Part shown: one piece after another, positions 1 through 9,008 of the stretch
Layout: the number at the start of each line of letters is the position of its first letter
How positions within the stretch are numbered: position 1 is the stretch's first letter
Source of the DNA: JBAZAX01 sp964568625
GTDB lineage: Bacteria; Babelota; Babeliae; Babelales; RVW-14
DNA length: 53,785 nt
Assembly (NCBI GenBank): GCA_964568625.1
Contig: CAZMQG010000011.1
Coordinates: forward strand, 1-53,785
Reading direction: 5' to 3'
Position numbers and translations under genes: made by a program
Notes under the pieces: model-generated
The model's input: only the letters and a program-made list of their open reading frames with translations
Told to the model about the DNA's origin: nothing
The model's database searches: none

Positions 1-1
1 A

Positions 2-430
2 AATTGGAGAATATGGCTTATCTATTACAAATTAACAGTTATCGAGTTAGCGTTAATTAGGTCTTTACAACTACTAGAAGCTAGTCAAAAGCTTAACCCT
101 GGTGAGTATGGGGTCTTTGCAGTTGATGAAGCTTTTGACGGAACTGCATTTAAAGAGGCTCAGGCTGCAGCGTTTACTTTAATTGAAGAGTTGGGAAAGA
201 ATCCCTCTGTAATGTGTATTACTAACACACACTTCCCTCTTATTCCAACGTTAGAAGAGACAGGTTTATTCCGCAATTATAAAGTATCTGTTGTAGATGT
301 ACCTGGACAAAAAATTGTGTATCCTTACAAACTCGAATCTGGAATTTCTCACCAAAATGTGGCTTTGAAAATTTTGGAAGAGGAAGGCTTTGGTGATGAT
401 TTTGTAAGAAGAGCGCAGCAGCTTGTTTGA
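2..430 (+). CDS. MutS-family ATPase, C-terminal fragment (5' end outside window)
   Basis: The reading frame is open from base 2 to the stop at 428-430, so only the last 142 residues are in the window. It has the pattern of the MutS ATPase C-terminal half: a Walker B segment (FAVDEAFDGT), then a switch-like T-H motif (TNTHF) and the typical ending with Y-K-L-E-x-G, a glycine/phenylalanine turn and a final R-A-Q helix. MutS-family ATPases recognise or remodel DNA mispairs or branched DNA. Canonical MutS has D-E-x-G-R-G-T after Walker B; here D-E-A-F-D-G-T is divergent, so this may be a MutS-like paralogue and not the mismatch-repair MutS. Internal TTG/ATG codons should not be taken as the start. 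It converges on the next gene, 22 bases away. Confidence 0.72.
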   Translation, partial: NWRIWLIYYKLTVIELALIRSLQLLEASQKLNPGEYGVFAVDEAFDGTAFKEAQAAAFTLIEELGKNPSVMCITNTHFPLIPTLEETGLFRNYKVSVVDVPGQKIVYPYKLESGISHQNVALKILEEEGFGDDFVRRAQQLV

Positions 431-452
431 TGAAAATTAAATCGTATTTATA

Positions 453-1691
453 CTATTTTAGGTTCCATGGTATGGCGATAACATCTTCTGTTATGCGGTA
501 GCATTCATCTCCGGCATAAATTACGACACCCTTTGCAATGCGCAATTGTGGATAAGTTTCTCTAAATGCTGAAATACCACGGATATCATTTTTACTTACA
601 GTTGTTGCAGCCTTTACTTCGATAGGATAAAAAACACCATCAATTTCAACGATTATGTCAACCTCTGCGCCTGCCAATGTACGCCAATGATAAAAATTTG
701 GCATTATTTGCAAAGCTGTACAAAATCCCTTTATCATATTGAAACAATATGATTCAAAAAATGCTCCATGCATTGGACTTGCAGCAAGAGCTTCCGGTGA
801 AGATATACGTTGCAAATAACATGCAAGACCCGTATCAGTAAAAATTCCTTTTGGTTTAAGTGAAAGTCGTTTAATGGAATTCATATGAAAGGGTTGCAAT
901 TCTGTCCATTGGTATGTATGTATTAAAAGATGTAACCAACGTTCTGCTGTTTTTGGCGAAATTCCAAGCTCTCTTCCAAGTTGCGAGTAATTAATCTCTT
1001 GAGAGGTAAGAGCGGCAATTAGTGCAATAAATCTTCCAAATATTGATAGATTTTCAATGTTTTCCAAAAGACGTACATCACGCTCAACATACGTTTGAAC
1101 ATAAGAGGAAAAGTAGGCAATGAGTGCGTTGTTTGGAAGATCAATGGTGCCTGGCATACCACCGCGCCAGATGGCTTCGATACGTGTTGGCTTGATATTT
1201 ATTTTGGTTAATTGATTGTTAAAAAAGGTATCAGGATTTTTAAGGTATTGCAAAAACCAGTTTTGTTCTTCGTTAAATGTTGCATACATTTCATGGGGAG
1301 TCATAGGATGTACCGGAATAATAACAACTCTACCGGCTAAACTTTCCGAAACTGATTTTAAAATTGATAACTGTTGAGATCCGGTAAGAAAATATTGTCC
1401 CTTGGCATCAGAACGATCTACATATCGCTTGAGTGACGGTAGTAACTCAGGGACAAATTGAATTTCATCTAAAATAAGGGGTGGTTTAAAGTCATTTAAA
1501 AAAAGATCAGGGTTTTTTCGGACATTGTAGATATCCTGAATAGGATCAAAAACAAAAGTTTTGTCTTCAGGGAAAAGGTTAGCAAATAATGAGCTTTTTC
1601 CAACTTGGCGGGCGCCTACTAAAAAAATAATTTTAAATAATTTTGAGAAATTCCTAATGAGGGTTTCATTAATTCTTGGCCTATAATTCAT
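453..1691 (-). CDS. AAA ATPase with DUF4143 C-terminal domain
   Basis: A 412-residue P-loop ATPase of the AAA_14/DUF4143 group. Walker A is GARQVGKS at 26-33, Walker B is LILDE at 72-76, and a sensor-like TGSQQ lies at 103-107. The C-terminal part has the E-V-D...I-E-V-K pattern usual at the end of DUF4143 proteins, resembling a PD-(D/E)XK nuclease core. Cellular role in this family is not settled; such genes are often present in many copies in host-associated and candidate-phylum bacteria. ATG at 1691 has AGG seven bases upstream. A related but clearly diverged copy lies at 11445-12629. It stands alone, convergent with the MutS-like gene. Confidence 0.85.
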   Translation of the reverse strand: MNYRPRINETLIRNFSKLFKIIFLVGARQVGKSSLFANLFPEDKTFVFDPIQDIYNVRKNPDLFLNDFKPPLILDEIQFVPELLPSLKRYVDRSDAKGQYFLTGSQQLSILKSVSESLAGRVVIIPVHPMTPHEMYATFNEEQNWFLQYLKNPDTFFNNQLTKINIKPTRIEAIWRGGMPGTIDLPNNALIAYFSSYVQTYVERDVRLLENIENLSIFGRFIALIAALTSQEINYSQLGRELGISPKTAERWLHLLIHTYQWTELQPFHMNSIKRLSLKPKGIFTDTGLACYLQRISSPEALAASPMHGAFFESYCFNMIKGFCTALQIMPNFYHWRTLAGAEVDIIVEIDGVFYPIEVKAATTVSKNDIRGISAFRETYPQLRIAKGVVIYAGDECYRITEDVIAIPWNLK

Positions 1692-1808
1692 ATAATTTCC
1701 TAGTTAATTAGACATATGATTACTATTCTACCAGGTAAAATAACAAAACCATCAAAAAAATGTAAATAGTTTTGCAACTTTGCCTCGAAACCCATGCCTT
1801 TGATTATT

Positions 1809-1838
1809 TTGACCACACTGGTAGTCTTAAATTATACG
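1809..1838 (+). promoter_or_regulatory. Candidate sigma70 promoter for the exported GNAT gene
   Basis: TTGACC at 1809-1814 and TATACG at 1833-1838 are separated by 18 bases and lie about 50 bases before the ATG at 1890. The -35 box is a five-of-six match and the -10 box a four-of-six match to consensus. AT-rich DNA yields such pairs by chance, so this is tentative. Confidence 0.35.
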
Positions 1839-1889
1839 TTAAAATAGCAGGAAACTTGAATAAAATTGGTTTTTTAAATAGAGGTTAAA

Positions 1890-2606
1890 ATGAATATTTT
1901 TAAACAAATTCAAAAAATTGCATTAGTTTTAGTTTTGGTTCCATCTGGTTTATTGGGCATGGAGCAAGGCTCCTGGATTGAACTGGACAAACTTGGTCAT
2001 AATGTTTTGATTGAGTGGCATAAAGTAACCGATTACAAAACTTATTTTGAATTTCAAAAATTACTTCTTCCTGTTCAGGCTGCTTCATTTGGCCAGCAGA
2101 TGAAAGATTCTCTTCTAGATGAAAAGCGTCAAGTAAAACCCGAGTACACACAGAGAGTTCTTGGATTACCAGGGTTGATGCAAGTTGTCGAATGCTATCA
2201 AAGTGGTAACGAAAAGTTGTTTTTGGATAGCCAGATCAGTTGTTTTGATAGAGCTTGTGCGCAGTGCCTTGAGCAACAAATTGTATTTCCCAAAACCTGT
2301 TTTTTTGTCATTGCCAAAAACGAAAAAAATGAGATTTTGGGATATGCCGTATTTCATTCTAAATCAAAATATCCGAATGGTAGTGTAAGACTTGAGCCGT
2401 TGGCTGTACTTCCATCAGCGCAAGGAATGGGGTTGGGTCGAAAATTGATTTTTTCGATTAGGCAAATACTTCCGGAAACATCACGAATCTTTCTTAAAAC
2501 ATCTTTTTGGTTTACAGGAGCTATCTCCGTTTATAGAAAATTAGGGTTCAAAGAAAGGGTTGATGGGCTTTGGCACCTTTTTGAGTATAATCCGGAAAAT
2601 CTTTAA
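1890..2606 (+). CDS. Exported GNAT-like acetyltransferase
   Basis: A 238-residue protein with an N-terminal signal peptide (basic start, hydrophobic stretch about 8-22, likely cleavage near LLG/MEQ). The C-terminal third is a GNAT fold: acetyl-CoA-binding motif A with the Q-G-M-G-L-G loop at about residue 180, followed by the Y-R-K-L-G-F motif near the end. The middle region (30-130) has no family I recognise. GNAT enzymes transfer acetyl groups from acetyl-CoA, a cytosolic cofactor, so an exported GNAT points to action inside a host cell or to a non-catalytic role. It resembles the C-terminal part of the next gene, suggesting duplication. AGAGG lies five bases before the ATG. Confidence 0.72.
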   Translation: MNIFKQIQKIALVLVLVPSGLLGMEQGSWIELDKLGHNVLIEWHKVTDYKTYFEFQKLLLPVQAASFGQQMKDSLLDEKRQVKPEYTQRVLGLPGLMQVVECYQSGNEKLFLDSQISCFDRACAQCLEQQIVFPKTCFFVIAKNEKNEILGYAVFHSKSKYPNGSVRLEPLAVLPSAQGMGLGRKLIFSIRQILPETSRIFLKTSFWFTGAISVYRKLGFKERVDGLWHLFEYNPENL

Positions 2607-2919
2607 CTTTCGGTGATTTTTATCAAGTAAGCGAGTAATTTTTAGGCATTTTTATAAATTTGTGCTTTAAAATTCGATTATTTTGCCACAATTCCATTTT
2701 TCGGCTAATATGATTGCATTGTTACAATTTATTCGCCTCTAAAAATAGCGGGGCCGTTATGAAAGTTTTTTCAGTTATCATTTAAGTTTCTAAGTATCAG
2801 TGGCTGCCGGCTGCTGTGCTAGAATACTTTCCCTTAATTTAGACCGGTATCGTGAATGTAAATTCATTGGTACTGTGTTTTGTTTATTGTTTACATATAA
2901 TTTTTATAGGAATACTACA
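2607..2919. other. Intergenic stretch before the hydrolase-GNAT gene
   Basis: About 310 bases without a convincing gene. A TATAAT hexamer at 2896-2901 lies just upstream of the preferred start at 2920, but there is no well-spaced -35 box. The upstream frame from 2800 is open but lacks any signal-peptide or family pattern and has no ribosome site, so I read it as untranslated. Confidence 0.4.
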
Positions 2920-4926
2920 ATGTTTTATGCTAATCGCATAAGATTTATTAGTTCATGCCTTTGTATTGGTATGATCATGATTAATAGTTGTTTAACAAAA
3001 GATATTGAAAGAACTGAAAAAATGAGTAATAGCTCACATAAAATAGCCGAACAGGCACCCTTTCCTCAAGAACCCAAACGTCCTTTCCTTTATCATGAGG
3101 AAGAGGTTAGTTACCAAAATAAGACGGCAAGTGTAACACTTTCAGGCACGTTGACTATGCCCGATAAAAGCGGATGTTTTGCTGCTGTAATACTAATTGC
3201 TGGATATGGTCCAAATGATAGAGATTATTCTTTGATGGGACATAAGCGTTTTCTCGTTCTGGCAGATCATTTAACTCGCAGCGGACTTGCGGTTTTGCGT
3301 TTTGACAAACGCGGTGTTGGTAAATCAACTGGTGATTATGTTAGTGCTACAAGTCGAGATTTTGCCGACGATGTAGTTGCCGGAATTGAGTACTTAAAAA
3401 CACGTAAGGAAATTGACTCAACTAAAATTGGATTAATTGGGCACAGCGAGGGTGGCATGATCTCAAGCATGATTGCTGCGGAATCCACTGACGTTGCTTT
3501 TGTTATTCTCATGGCAGGTATTGTTCAAGCAGACATTGATGGACTAGTTATTCAGACTGCCAAACAGATGAAGGCTGACGGTGCAAGCCAAGAGCTTCTT
3601 GACCAAGATAATAAGCTACGTACACAGATGCTTACGATAGTAAATCAATCAAGTTCTGAAGAATCCAAGGCTAAGCTAGAAAAAATCTTGCAAGTTTATT
3701 GGAATAATCTACCTGAGCATTTAAAGCTTGAATCTGAGAAGATTCCATTCGCAATTACTCAGGCTAAAATTGAGGGCATGGTCAATGTTTACAATTCACC
3801 ATGGTATCGTTATTTTATTGGTTGCAAGCCAGAACGTTTCATTGCGCAAATTAAAGTTCCTATGTTGGCACTTTATGGAGATCATGATTGGATTACATCG
3901 TCGCAACCATCAATTTCCATTATCACTGAAACGCTTAAAGCTGCTGAAAGCAGTGATGTAACAACTGTTGAATTTCCAAATCTAAATCACTCTCTCCAGA
4001 CTTGTAAAACTGGGGCATTGGCTGAATATGGGACTATTGAAGAAACGATTGCGCCAGTGGTATTAAAAGCTATGTCTGATTGGATTTTGAATAAAAGAGG
4101 GAAGACATATTCTGTGAATTTAAAGCTTGATTCAACCGCAAAAACAAATTTCGTAAGTGTCACAAATTTATCAGGAAAATTCTTGGCCAATGATAAATCA
4201 GGAAAGCAGGTTGTTCTAGAATGGATCAATACGGATATGGCATCTCTTGAATATGAGAAGGTCATGAAAAGTGTTTGGGATATTGCATGTCCAACTTATA
4301 CCAAAGTAGAAGTTGATTTTTTACGAGTTCATCCAGAAGTAGTCGGAAAAGAAGATTATTTTAAACCATTTGAGCCATTGTTTAAGGATGGAATTCAAAA
4401 TGTTAATTGGTCTTTGGTTGAAGAGAAAATGCAAGAAATTTTAAAACCGGTGTTTGTTTTTGATGTTTCAGCATTTGATGAAGATTTGAAAAACAAGTTT
4501 TCTTCGGCTGAGCACTTTTTTGTTTCAGTAAGAAATGAAAAGGCCGGTGGTCTGCTTGGATTCGCATCATTTTTAATTATTCCGGAATATGCTGCTGGTG
4601 ATGTAAAGTGTATAGCTCTTGCGGTCAAACCCGAAGAACAAAATCGTGGGTTGGGTAAGCTACTTATGAGTTCGATATACAGGATCATTTCGGATCTTAA
4701 GCGTATTTTTCTATGTACTCGAACAACAAATATTATAGCTCAGAAAGCTTACTACAACTGGGGATTTGTTAAATATTGGACTAACGATGGTGTTACTCAA
4801 GTATTTGAAGAGCACGATTATACGTTCGATTTAAATCACTGGATTTTCATGGAATATAAATTAGAACAGTCAGATAAGTTGCAAAAAGTGGCTGCAACTT
4901 TGATTGATTTATCTTCTGGAAAATAA
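2920..4926 (+). CDS. Lipoprotein alpha/beta hydrolase fused to a GNAT domain
   Basis: From the ATG at 2920 (AGG nine bases upstream) the product has 668 residues and begins with a lipoprotein-type signal ending INSC. The frame stays open back to 2800, but that extension hides the signal peptide. Residues about 60-400 form an alpha/beta hydrolase of the dienelactone-hydrolase/CocE-like type: nucleophile elbow GHSEGG (Ser176), acid in YGDHD (D321 or D323) and His357 in NLNHS. Residues about 430-650 form a GNAT domain with the Q-N-R-G-L-G-K acetyl-CoA loop near 575. The GNAT part is similar to the preceding gene. The fusion and export are unusual; substrate unknown. A strong terminator follows. 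Confidence 0.75.
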   Translation: MFYANRIRFISSCLCIGMIMINSCLTKDIERTEKMSNSSHKIAEQAPFPQEPKRPFLYHEEEVSYQNKTASVTLSGTLTMPDKSGCFAAVILIAGYGPNDRDYSLMGHKRFLVLADHLTRSGLAVLRFDKRGVGKSTGDYVSATSRDFADDVVAGIEYLKTRKEIDSTKIGLIGHSEGGMISSMIAAESTDVAFVILMAGIVQADIDGLVIQTAKQMKADGASQELLDQDNKLRTQMLTIVNQSSSEESKAKLEKILQVYWNNLPEHLKLESEKIPFAITQAKIEGMVNVYNSPWYRYFIGCKPERFIAQIKVPMLALYGDHDWITSSQPSISIITETLKAAESSDVTTVEFPNLNHSLQTCKTGALAEYGTIEETIAPVVLKAMSDWILNKRGKTYSVNLKLDSTAKTNFVSVTNLSGKFLANDKSGKQVVLEWINTDMASLEYEKVMKSVWDIACPTYTKVEVDFLRVHPEVVGKEDYFKPFEPLFKDGIQNVNWSLVEEKMQEILKPVFVFDVSAFDEDLKNKFSSAEHFFVSVRNEKAGGLLGFASFLIIPEYAAGDVKCIALAVKPEEQNRGLGKLLMSSIYRIISDLKRIFLCTRTTNIIAQKAYYNWGFVKYWTNDGVTQVFEEHDYTFDLNHWIFMEYKLEQSDKLQKVAATLIDLSSGK

Positions 4927-4946
4927 GTTTAATAAAATAAGCTGGT

Positions 4947-4997
4947 AAAAGAATTGGGCTATGCTGTGGTTTTAAGTGGCATAGCCTAATTCTTTTT
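4947..4997 (+). terminator. Rho-independent terminator after the hydrolase-GNAT gene
   Basis: An 18-bp stem (4947-4964 with 4979-4996, one G-T pair) closes a 14-base loop and ends in a run of T. It sits 20 bases after the stop codon. Confidence 0.85.
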
Positions 4998-5107
4998 ATG
5001 TTTGTGTTGTTTAAGATAAAGTGTTTTTGACTATTTATATTGGCGTTGATAATTTTAACTATTATTTAAAATCATCTAAAATTTAGTTTAAAAGTATTAG
5101 GGGCAAA

Positions 5108-5794
5108 ATGAACAACTTAATTATGATACTGGCCATTATTGCATTTATTGTATTAATAGGAGCAGTTTTTGGGCGATGTTTTTGCTTGTGGAATTGCTCA
5201 GGCAAAATAGTTTCTGAAATTCGTAACGTTAGAGATTTTAATAAAATTGATTTTAATTTAGTAGGTTCTCTTGAGATAGTTCAAGGTTTGGATGAATTGG
5301 TAAAAATAGATGCTGACGAAAATATTATTCCATTAATCGAAACAGTTGTTGAAGATGGAATATTGAAGATTAGAATGGTTAAATGGAAATGTTTCAGAAA
5401 CATGAAAAAACTGAAGGTTTGCGTTTCAGTAAAAAATTTATGTTCAGTAAAAAATCAAGGCGTTGGCACTGTTGAAATAAAAAAACTCCAAACACAGTCA
5501 TTAACGTTAATTTTAAGTGGAATAGGATCACTGAATGTACAAGATCTCGAAACTGATTCTCTCGATGCTCAGCTAACTGGTGTTGGCAGCTTGAATATCA
5601 ATTCTGGAACTGCAAAAAAACAAATTATTTTAGTATCAGGATGTGGCTCATTCAATGGACAAAGCTTGGTTGGAACGACAGGTGTAGTGACCGTTTCCGG
5701 ATGCGGTTCGGCAAAAGTGAATATTCAAGATATTTCGTGCAATAAAACAGGTGTTGGAAGTATCAAAAATTTTACTGATAAAAGTTGCGCTTAA
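5108..5794 (+). CDS. DUF2807 (GIN domain) membrane-anchored protein
   Basis: A 228-residue protein with an N-terminal membrane segment (about 4-25) followed by a right-handed beta-helix-like region of the DUF2807/GIN type. The family signature is visible as repeated short glycine-serine turns (GVGT, GIGS, GVGS, GCGS, GCGS, GVGS) spaced about 20 residues apart. Members are predicted extracytoplasmic adhesin-head-like or scaffold proteins with no known enzyme activity. AGGGG precedes the ATG by four bases. It is a single gene, ending 14 bases from the convergent SDR gene. Confidence 0.8.
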   Translation: MNNLIMILAIIAFIVLIGAVFGRCFCLWNCSGKIVSEIRNVRDFNKIDFNLVGSLEIVQGLDELVKIDADENIIPLIETVVEDGILKIRMVKWKCFRNMKKLKVCVSVKNLCSVKNQGVGTVEIKKLQTQSLTLILSGIGSLNVQDLETDSLDAQLTGVGSLNINSGTAKKQIILVSGCGSFNGQSLVGTTGVVTVSGCGSAKVNIQDISCNKTGVGSIKNFTDKSCA

Positions 5795-5808
5795 AAAAAC
5801 AGTTACTA

Positions 5809-6606
5809 TCAAAATCCACCAATAGCATTGTAAATAAAATCAGGTGTTATATCATAAAGCCAAGCGATCAATTGCCAGCGTTTTGTGATATAAGCTTTTT
5901 TCTTTTTGGCCTTGATAGCATCACAAATTTGTTCAGCTGCTTTTTGAGTTGTCGCGACCCAGTAGACTCCTGGAATTTTGTTAATATCTTCTGCCTCTAC
6001 CTCAACCCATCCTGGAATAATATCCGTAACGTAAATTGGAATCTTATTTTGAATCATTTTATTTCTAATACCCTCAAGATATCTTGAAATAAAAGCCTTT
6101 GCCCCACAGTAAACAGGGCATAAGGCATCACCTTTTAACCCACTTACTGAAGAAATTCCAACCAAATGCCCAGATTTTTGCTTTTCAAAAAAGGCTAGCG
6201 CAGCATTCGCCATTGTCCAAAATCCAATTAGATCAACATCAATTATCTTTTTATCTATATCGGGACATTCTTTACCATTACGAATATCATTGATAGCACT
6301 TATGCTAATAACAATCAAATCAAGACCACCCATCTCTTCAATTAATTCATACAGTTTTTGAATAGCAGTTTCTGTTTGCGTTACGTCAATCTGTTTGATA
6401 TATGATTTTGTTGGGATCTCTGTTTGTAATGATTCAAGTAAATTTAATCTTCGTCCGACCAGTCCTACATCGTAATTTTTAGAAAGCATTTTTGCAACTT
6501 GCCTTCCCATTCCGGATGTTGCTCCGACAATGATTGCCTTGTCTTTTGTATAAATATTTGTGAAAAATAGACAAAATATATATAAAATTAATAGATTATA
6601 ATTCAT
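5809..6606 (-). CDS. Short-chain dehydrogenase/reductase with N-terminal hydrophobic segment
   Basis: A classical SDR of 265 residues. The cofactor loop is GATSGMG at 28-34, and the catalytic set is Ser153, Tyr166 and Lys170 (Y-C-G-A-K). It should reduce or oxidise a carbonyl/alcohol with NAD(P)H, substrate unknown. The first 20 residues are hydrophobic and could be a signal peptide or membrane anchor placing it on the membrane, which is unusual for an SDR. GGGGG lies eight bases before the ATG. Divergent from the next gene across 212 bases. Confidence 0.85.
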   Translation of the reverse strand: MNYNLLILYIFCLFFTNIYTKDKAIIVGATSGMGRQVAKMLSKNYDVGLVGRRLNLLESLQTEIPTKSYIKQIDVTQTETAIQKLYELIEEMGGLDLIVISISAINDIRNGKECPDIDKKIIDVDLIGFWTMANAALAFFEKQKSGHLVGISSVSGLKGDALCPVYCGAKAFISRYLEGIRNKMIQNKIPIYVTDIIPGWVEVEAEDINKIPGVYWVATTQKAAEQICDAIKAKKKKAYITKRWQLIAWLYDITPDFIYNAIGGF

Positions 6607-6818
6607 TTTAATGTCCCCCGTTCTGATATATTGATTTTCAGCTTCCTACATAAATATTAACAGGACATAAAACTTGATTACAATCGATCAAAATCTAATC
6701 GAATTTTGTTGCCTAGAATAAAGAAATCCTGGTTTTTTTTAAAAGAATAACGGAAAAGATTCTCTAAATGTTACATTAAGTAAATATTAGGGGCTTAATT
6801 TTATAGGGGGGATTTCGT

Positions 6819-7298
6819 ATGAGAAAAACTATAACGTTTCTTGGCCTGTTTTTTGTTGTGTCAATTTTATGCTCAAAATTAGATGCATTTTTTGCAATTG
6901 CTATTGCTTGCGAGAAATATGGGTATCACAGTCAATTAGCATATAAGTATGCCTATGGTTTAGGAGCGGGTAATTCAGTTCCGCAGGTCCAAGATGATCT
7001 TCAACAAGATCTGATAGATGATGGAATCAAAAATGGACGAGTGAGAGATGTGCTTTTTCGTATGTCCTCCATTGAGCATGGATTTTTTGCCATAGTCCGG
7101 GGAATTGCTGTAAATGCATCAGCGCCTGGTGTGTATGTAGCCATTTTCGGAGTAGGAGTATCTAAAAAAGATCCGCTTGGTGCAATGAGTAATGCAAGAG
7201 AAGATATAAAGAAAACGATTGAAAAAATCAATACCAATGTGTTGATTGGTGTATTCGAGGAGATATCTGCTGATTTATTTGAATTTGGACAATTTTAG
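6819..7298 (+). CDS. Exported protein of unknown function
   Basis: A 159-residue protein with a clear signal peptide (about 1-23, cleavage near KLDA/FFA). The mature part has a short aromatic repeat-like start (EKYGYHSQLAYKYAYG) and a glycine/valine-rich beta segment (PGVYVAIFGVGVSKK). It does not match any family I recognise. The GGGGGG ribosome site lies seven bases before the ATG. It ends 41 bases from the convergent kinase-like gene. No function proposed. Confidence 0.7.
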   Translation: MRKTITFLGLFFVVSILCSKLDAFFAIAIACEKYGYHSQLAYKYAYGLGAGNSVPQVQDDLQQDLIDDGIKNGRVRDVLFRMSSIEHGFFAIVRGIAVNASAPGVYVAIFGVGVSKKDPLGAMSNAREDIKKTIEKINTNVLIGVFEEISADLFEFGQF

Positions 7299-7339
7299 AA
7301 TCATCAAATTTTGTATGTAAAAATTTCTTGTTTCTTAAC

Positions 7340-8035
7340 TTATTTCATTTTTGTATGCATCTGTTTATTTTGAATAAATTTGATAATTTGATCGGCTGCC
7401 CGTTCGGGTGTTAACTTATCAGTATCTAACATTAAATCATAATTTATGCCTTGGTGAACTGTGTGATAATGGCTGCGGGCATGACCTTCAGGCGATGTGC
7501 CTCGCTTCTTTTCCCGTTGTTGAATTGTTTCCAATGATGCTGTAACGCCGATCCAAATGACATTTATGCCATGTAAGGCTTCTCTTAAATCAGCGAGCCA
7601 TGCCTGTTCATATTTTATATAATCAACAATTACATTGTTGCCGGCATTTGCGTAGGCGGCTATGGCTTGATGCATGCCTTTGATTACTTTTTGTCCCTCT
7701 GTGCCAACCTCAAGTGTGAATAATTTACCATCTTTATCTTCGGAAGGGATTCCGTGCATCACAACATAGTGTTCCGGTTTACTTTCAAGATAAAATTTGG
7801 GTGGAAGTACTCCAACAAAAAAATTATCTATTCCAATCGAAAGCCAAGGTATGGATTGCTTAGCTTGAAATTCTTTAATAATACTTGATTTGCCGGCAGA
7901 AGATGGGCCATTCAGAATGATTACCGTTCCCAATTTATTATTTGTTGTATTATTCATGCAGCCTTCTGTAAATAAAATTACTATTCCCAAAAATGCTGTA
8001 TAACTTAGTTTTTTAAATAAAGTCATTTTTTGCAT
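7340..8035 (-). CDS. Lipoprotein, chloramphenicol-phosphotransferase-like P-loop protein
   Basis: A 231-residue protein with a lipoprotein signal (hydrophobic 10-22, lipobox FTEGC with Cys26) followed by a P-loop kinase domain. Walker A is GPSSAGKS at 43-50, and the next segment (WLSIGIDNFF) fits the chloramphenicol phosphotransferase-like family, as does the HxGxP...E and Arg-rich lid (QREKKRGTSPEGHARSHY). Family members phosphorylate small hydroxyl compounds with ATP. An ATP-using enzyme on the outer side of a membrane is unexpected unless it meets host ATP. AAAGGA lies six bases before the ATG, inside the end of the upstream hydrolase gene; the 13-base overlap suggests translational coupling. 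Confidence 0.7.
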   Translation of the reverse strand: MQKMTLFKKLSYTAFLGIVILFTEGCMNNTTNNKLGTVIILNGPSSAGKSSIIKEFQAKQSIPWLSIGIDNFFVGVLPPKFYLESKPEHYVVMHGIPSEDKDGKLFTLEVGTEGQKVIKGMHQAIAAYANAGNNVIVDYIKYEQAWLADLREALHGINVIWIGVTASLETIQQREKKRGTSPEGHARSHYHTVHQGINYDLMLDTDKLTPERAADQIIKFIQNKQMHTKMK

Positions 8036-8925
8036 GTTTGATCCTTTAGATTTATTTCGATAATATCCTTAATATTTTTAAACAGAGGCTTGCTCAATAT
8101 CATGTGCCCCATTCCGGGAATAATATGCATCTTTGCATTTGGAATAAGATCTGCGCAATATTCTTTTATAATTCTTGGGAAAGCTAAGCAATCCATTTCG
8201 CCGTGAATTACAAAAGCCGGAACTTTGATGTTTTTTAAATCTTGAGTTCGATCAGGTAAATTTTGTTGTGCTTTGACATGATTGTGCAATGGTTCAACGC
8301 CTGCTGAAAATTTTTCAAACCATTCAATATGTTCGGGCAGTGTGCGCTCATACATGTCTTTTATATATTGCTGTGCAATATTTTTATCCATTGGGATTGT
8401 TCCGTGCAGATAAGCATATGACTTCAAAAAGCCATCAACACTTTGAGCATAATTTTTTGTTGGCTTATTTTGTGTCATGACCGACCATGTTTTTTCAAGA
8501 GATACTTTTTCTTGTTGGTTCAGCTCAGGATTACTTAAAATAGAAGAAGATATGAGTGTAATGCTAGCAACTTTTGATGGATAATCCAACGCTAGAAGTT
8601 GGGCAATTGCTCCACCCATGGAATGTCCGATTATATGTGCTTTGTTAATGCCATAACTATCAAGAATGGCAACTGCATCTGATGCTAAATCGTTTAAATT
8701 ATACGGTTTTTTTGTATAATCAATGGCAGATGAAAGTCCCATATCTCGATGATCATATCTGATAACAAAATATCCTGACTTAGCTAATTGCTTACAAAAA
8801 TCATCAATCCAGAATCTTGCCGGAGCCATTGCTCCGGAGATGAGCATAATTGTATGGTTTGATTTGTTCCCGAAAGACTCTGTGTGAATTTTTGTTTTAT
8901 CAAACAAAATTATATGGTTTTGCAT
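8023..8925 (-). CDS. Alpha/beta-fold hydrolase
   Basis: A 300-residue single-domain alpha/beta hydrolase, cytosolic (no signal peptide). Nucleophile elbow GHSMGG gives Ser102, the acid is D244 in HGEMD, and the base is H273 in PGMGH. The oxyanion-side loop is SGAMAP at about 30-35 and the RYDHRDMGLS segment is typical of the esterase/haloperoxidase-like subgroup. The substrate is not predictable. It is the first gene of a two-gene unit with the lipoprotein kinase-like gene. Confidence 0.85.
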   Translation of the reverse strand: MQNHIILFDKTKIHTESFGNKSNHTIMLISGAMAPARFWIDDFCKQLAKSGYFVIRYDHRDMGLSSAIDYTKKPYNLNDLASDAVAILDSYGINKAHIIGHSMGGAIAQLLALDYPSKVASITLISSSILSNPELNQQEKVSLEKTWSVMTQNKPTKNYAQSVDGFLKSYAYLHGTIPMDKNIAQQYIKDMYERTLPEHIEWFEKFSAGVEPLHNHVKAQQNLPDRTQDLKNIKVPAFVIHGEMDCLAFPRIIKEYCADLIPNAKMHIIPGMGHMILSKPLFKNIKDIIEINLKDQTCKK

Positions 8926-8977
8926 AGCAGGTTTCCTCTCATATCCAGTTAATTGAAAATTACCAAATATTTTTGTT

Positions 8978-8999
8978 GAGGGCCCAGGAATGGACCCTC
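8978..8999 (-). terminator. Stem-loop after the ABC exporter genes
   Basis: An 8-bp stem (8978-8985 with 8992-8999, one G-T pair) and 6-base loop, ten bases after the permease stop. There is no T run on the minus strand, so it may stabilise the mRNA end and not act as a classical terminator. Confidence 0.35.
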
Positions 9000-9008
9000 A
9001 TTAATAAC

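Noticed and set aside
2800..2919. N-terminal extension of the hydrolase-GNAT gene
   Set aside because: No ribosome site at 2800, and the ATG at 2920 gives a lipoprotein signal with an upstream AGG.
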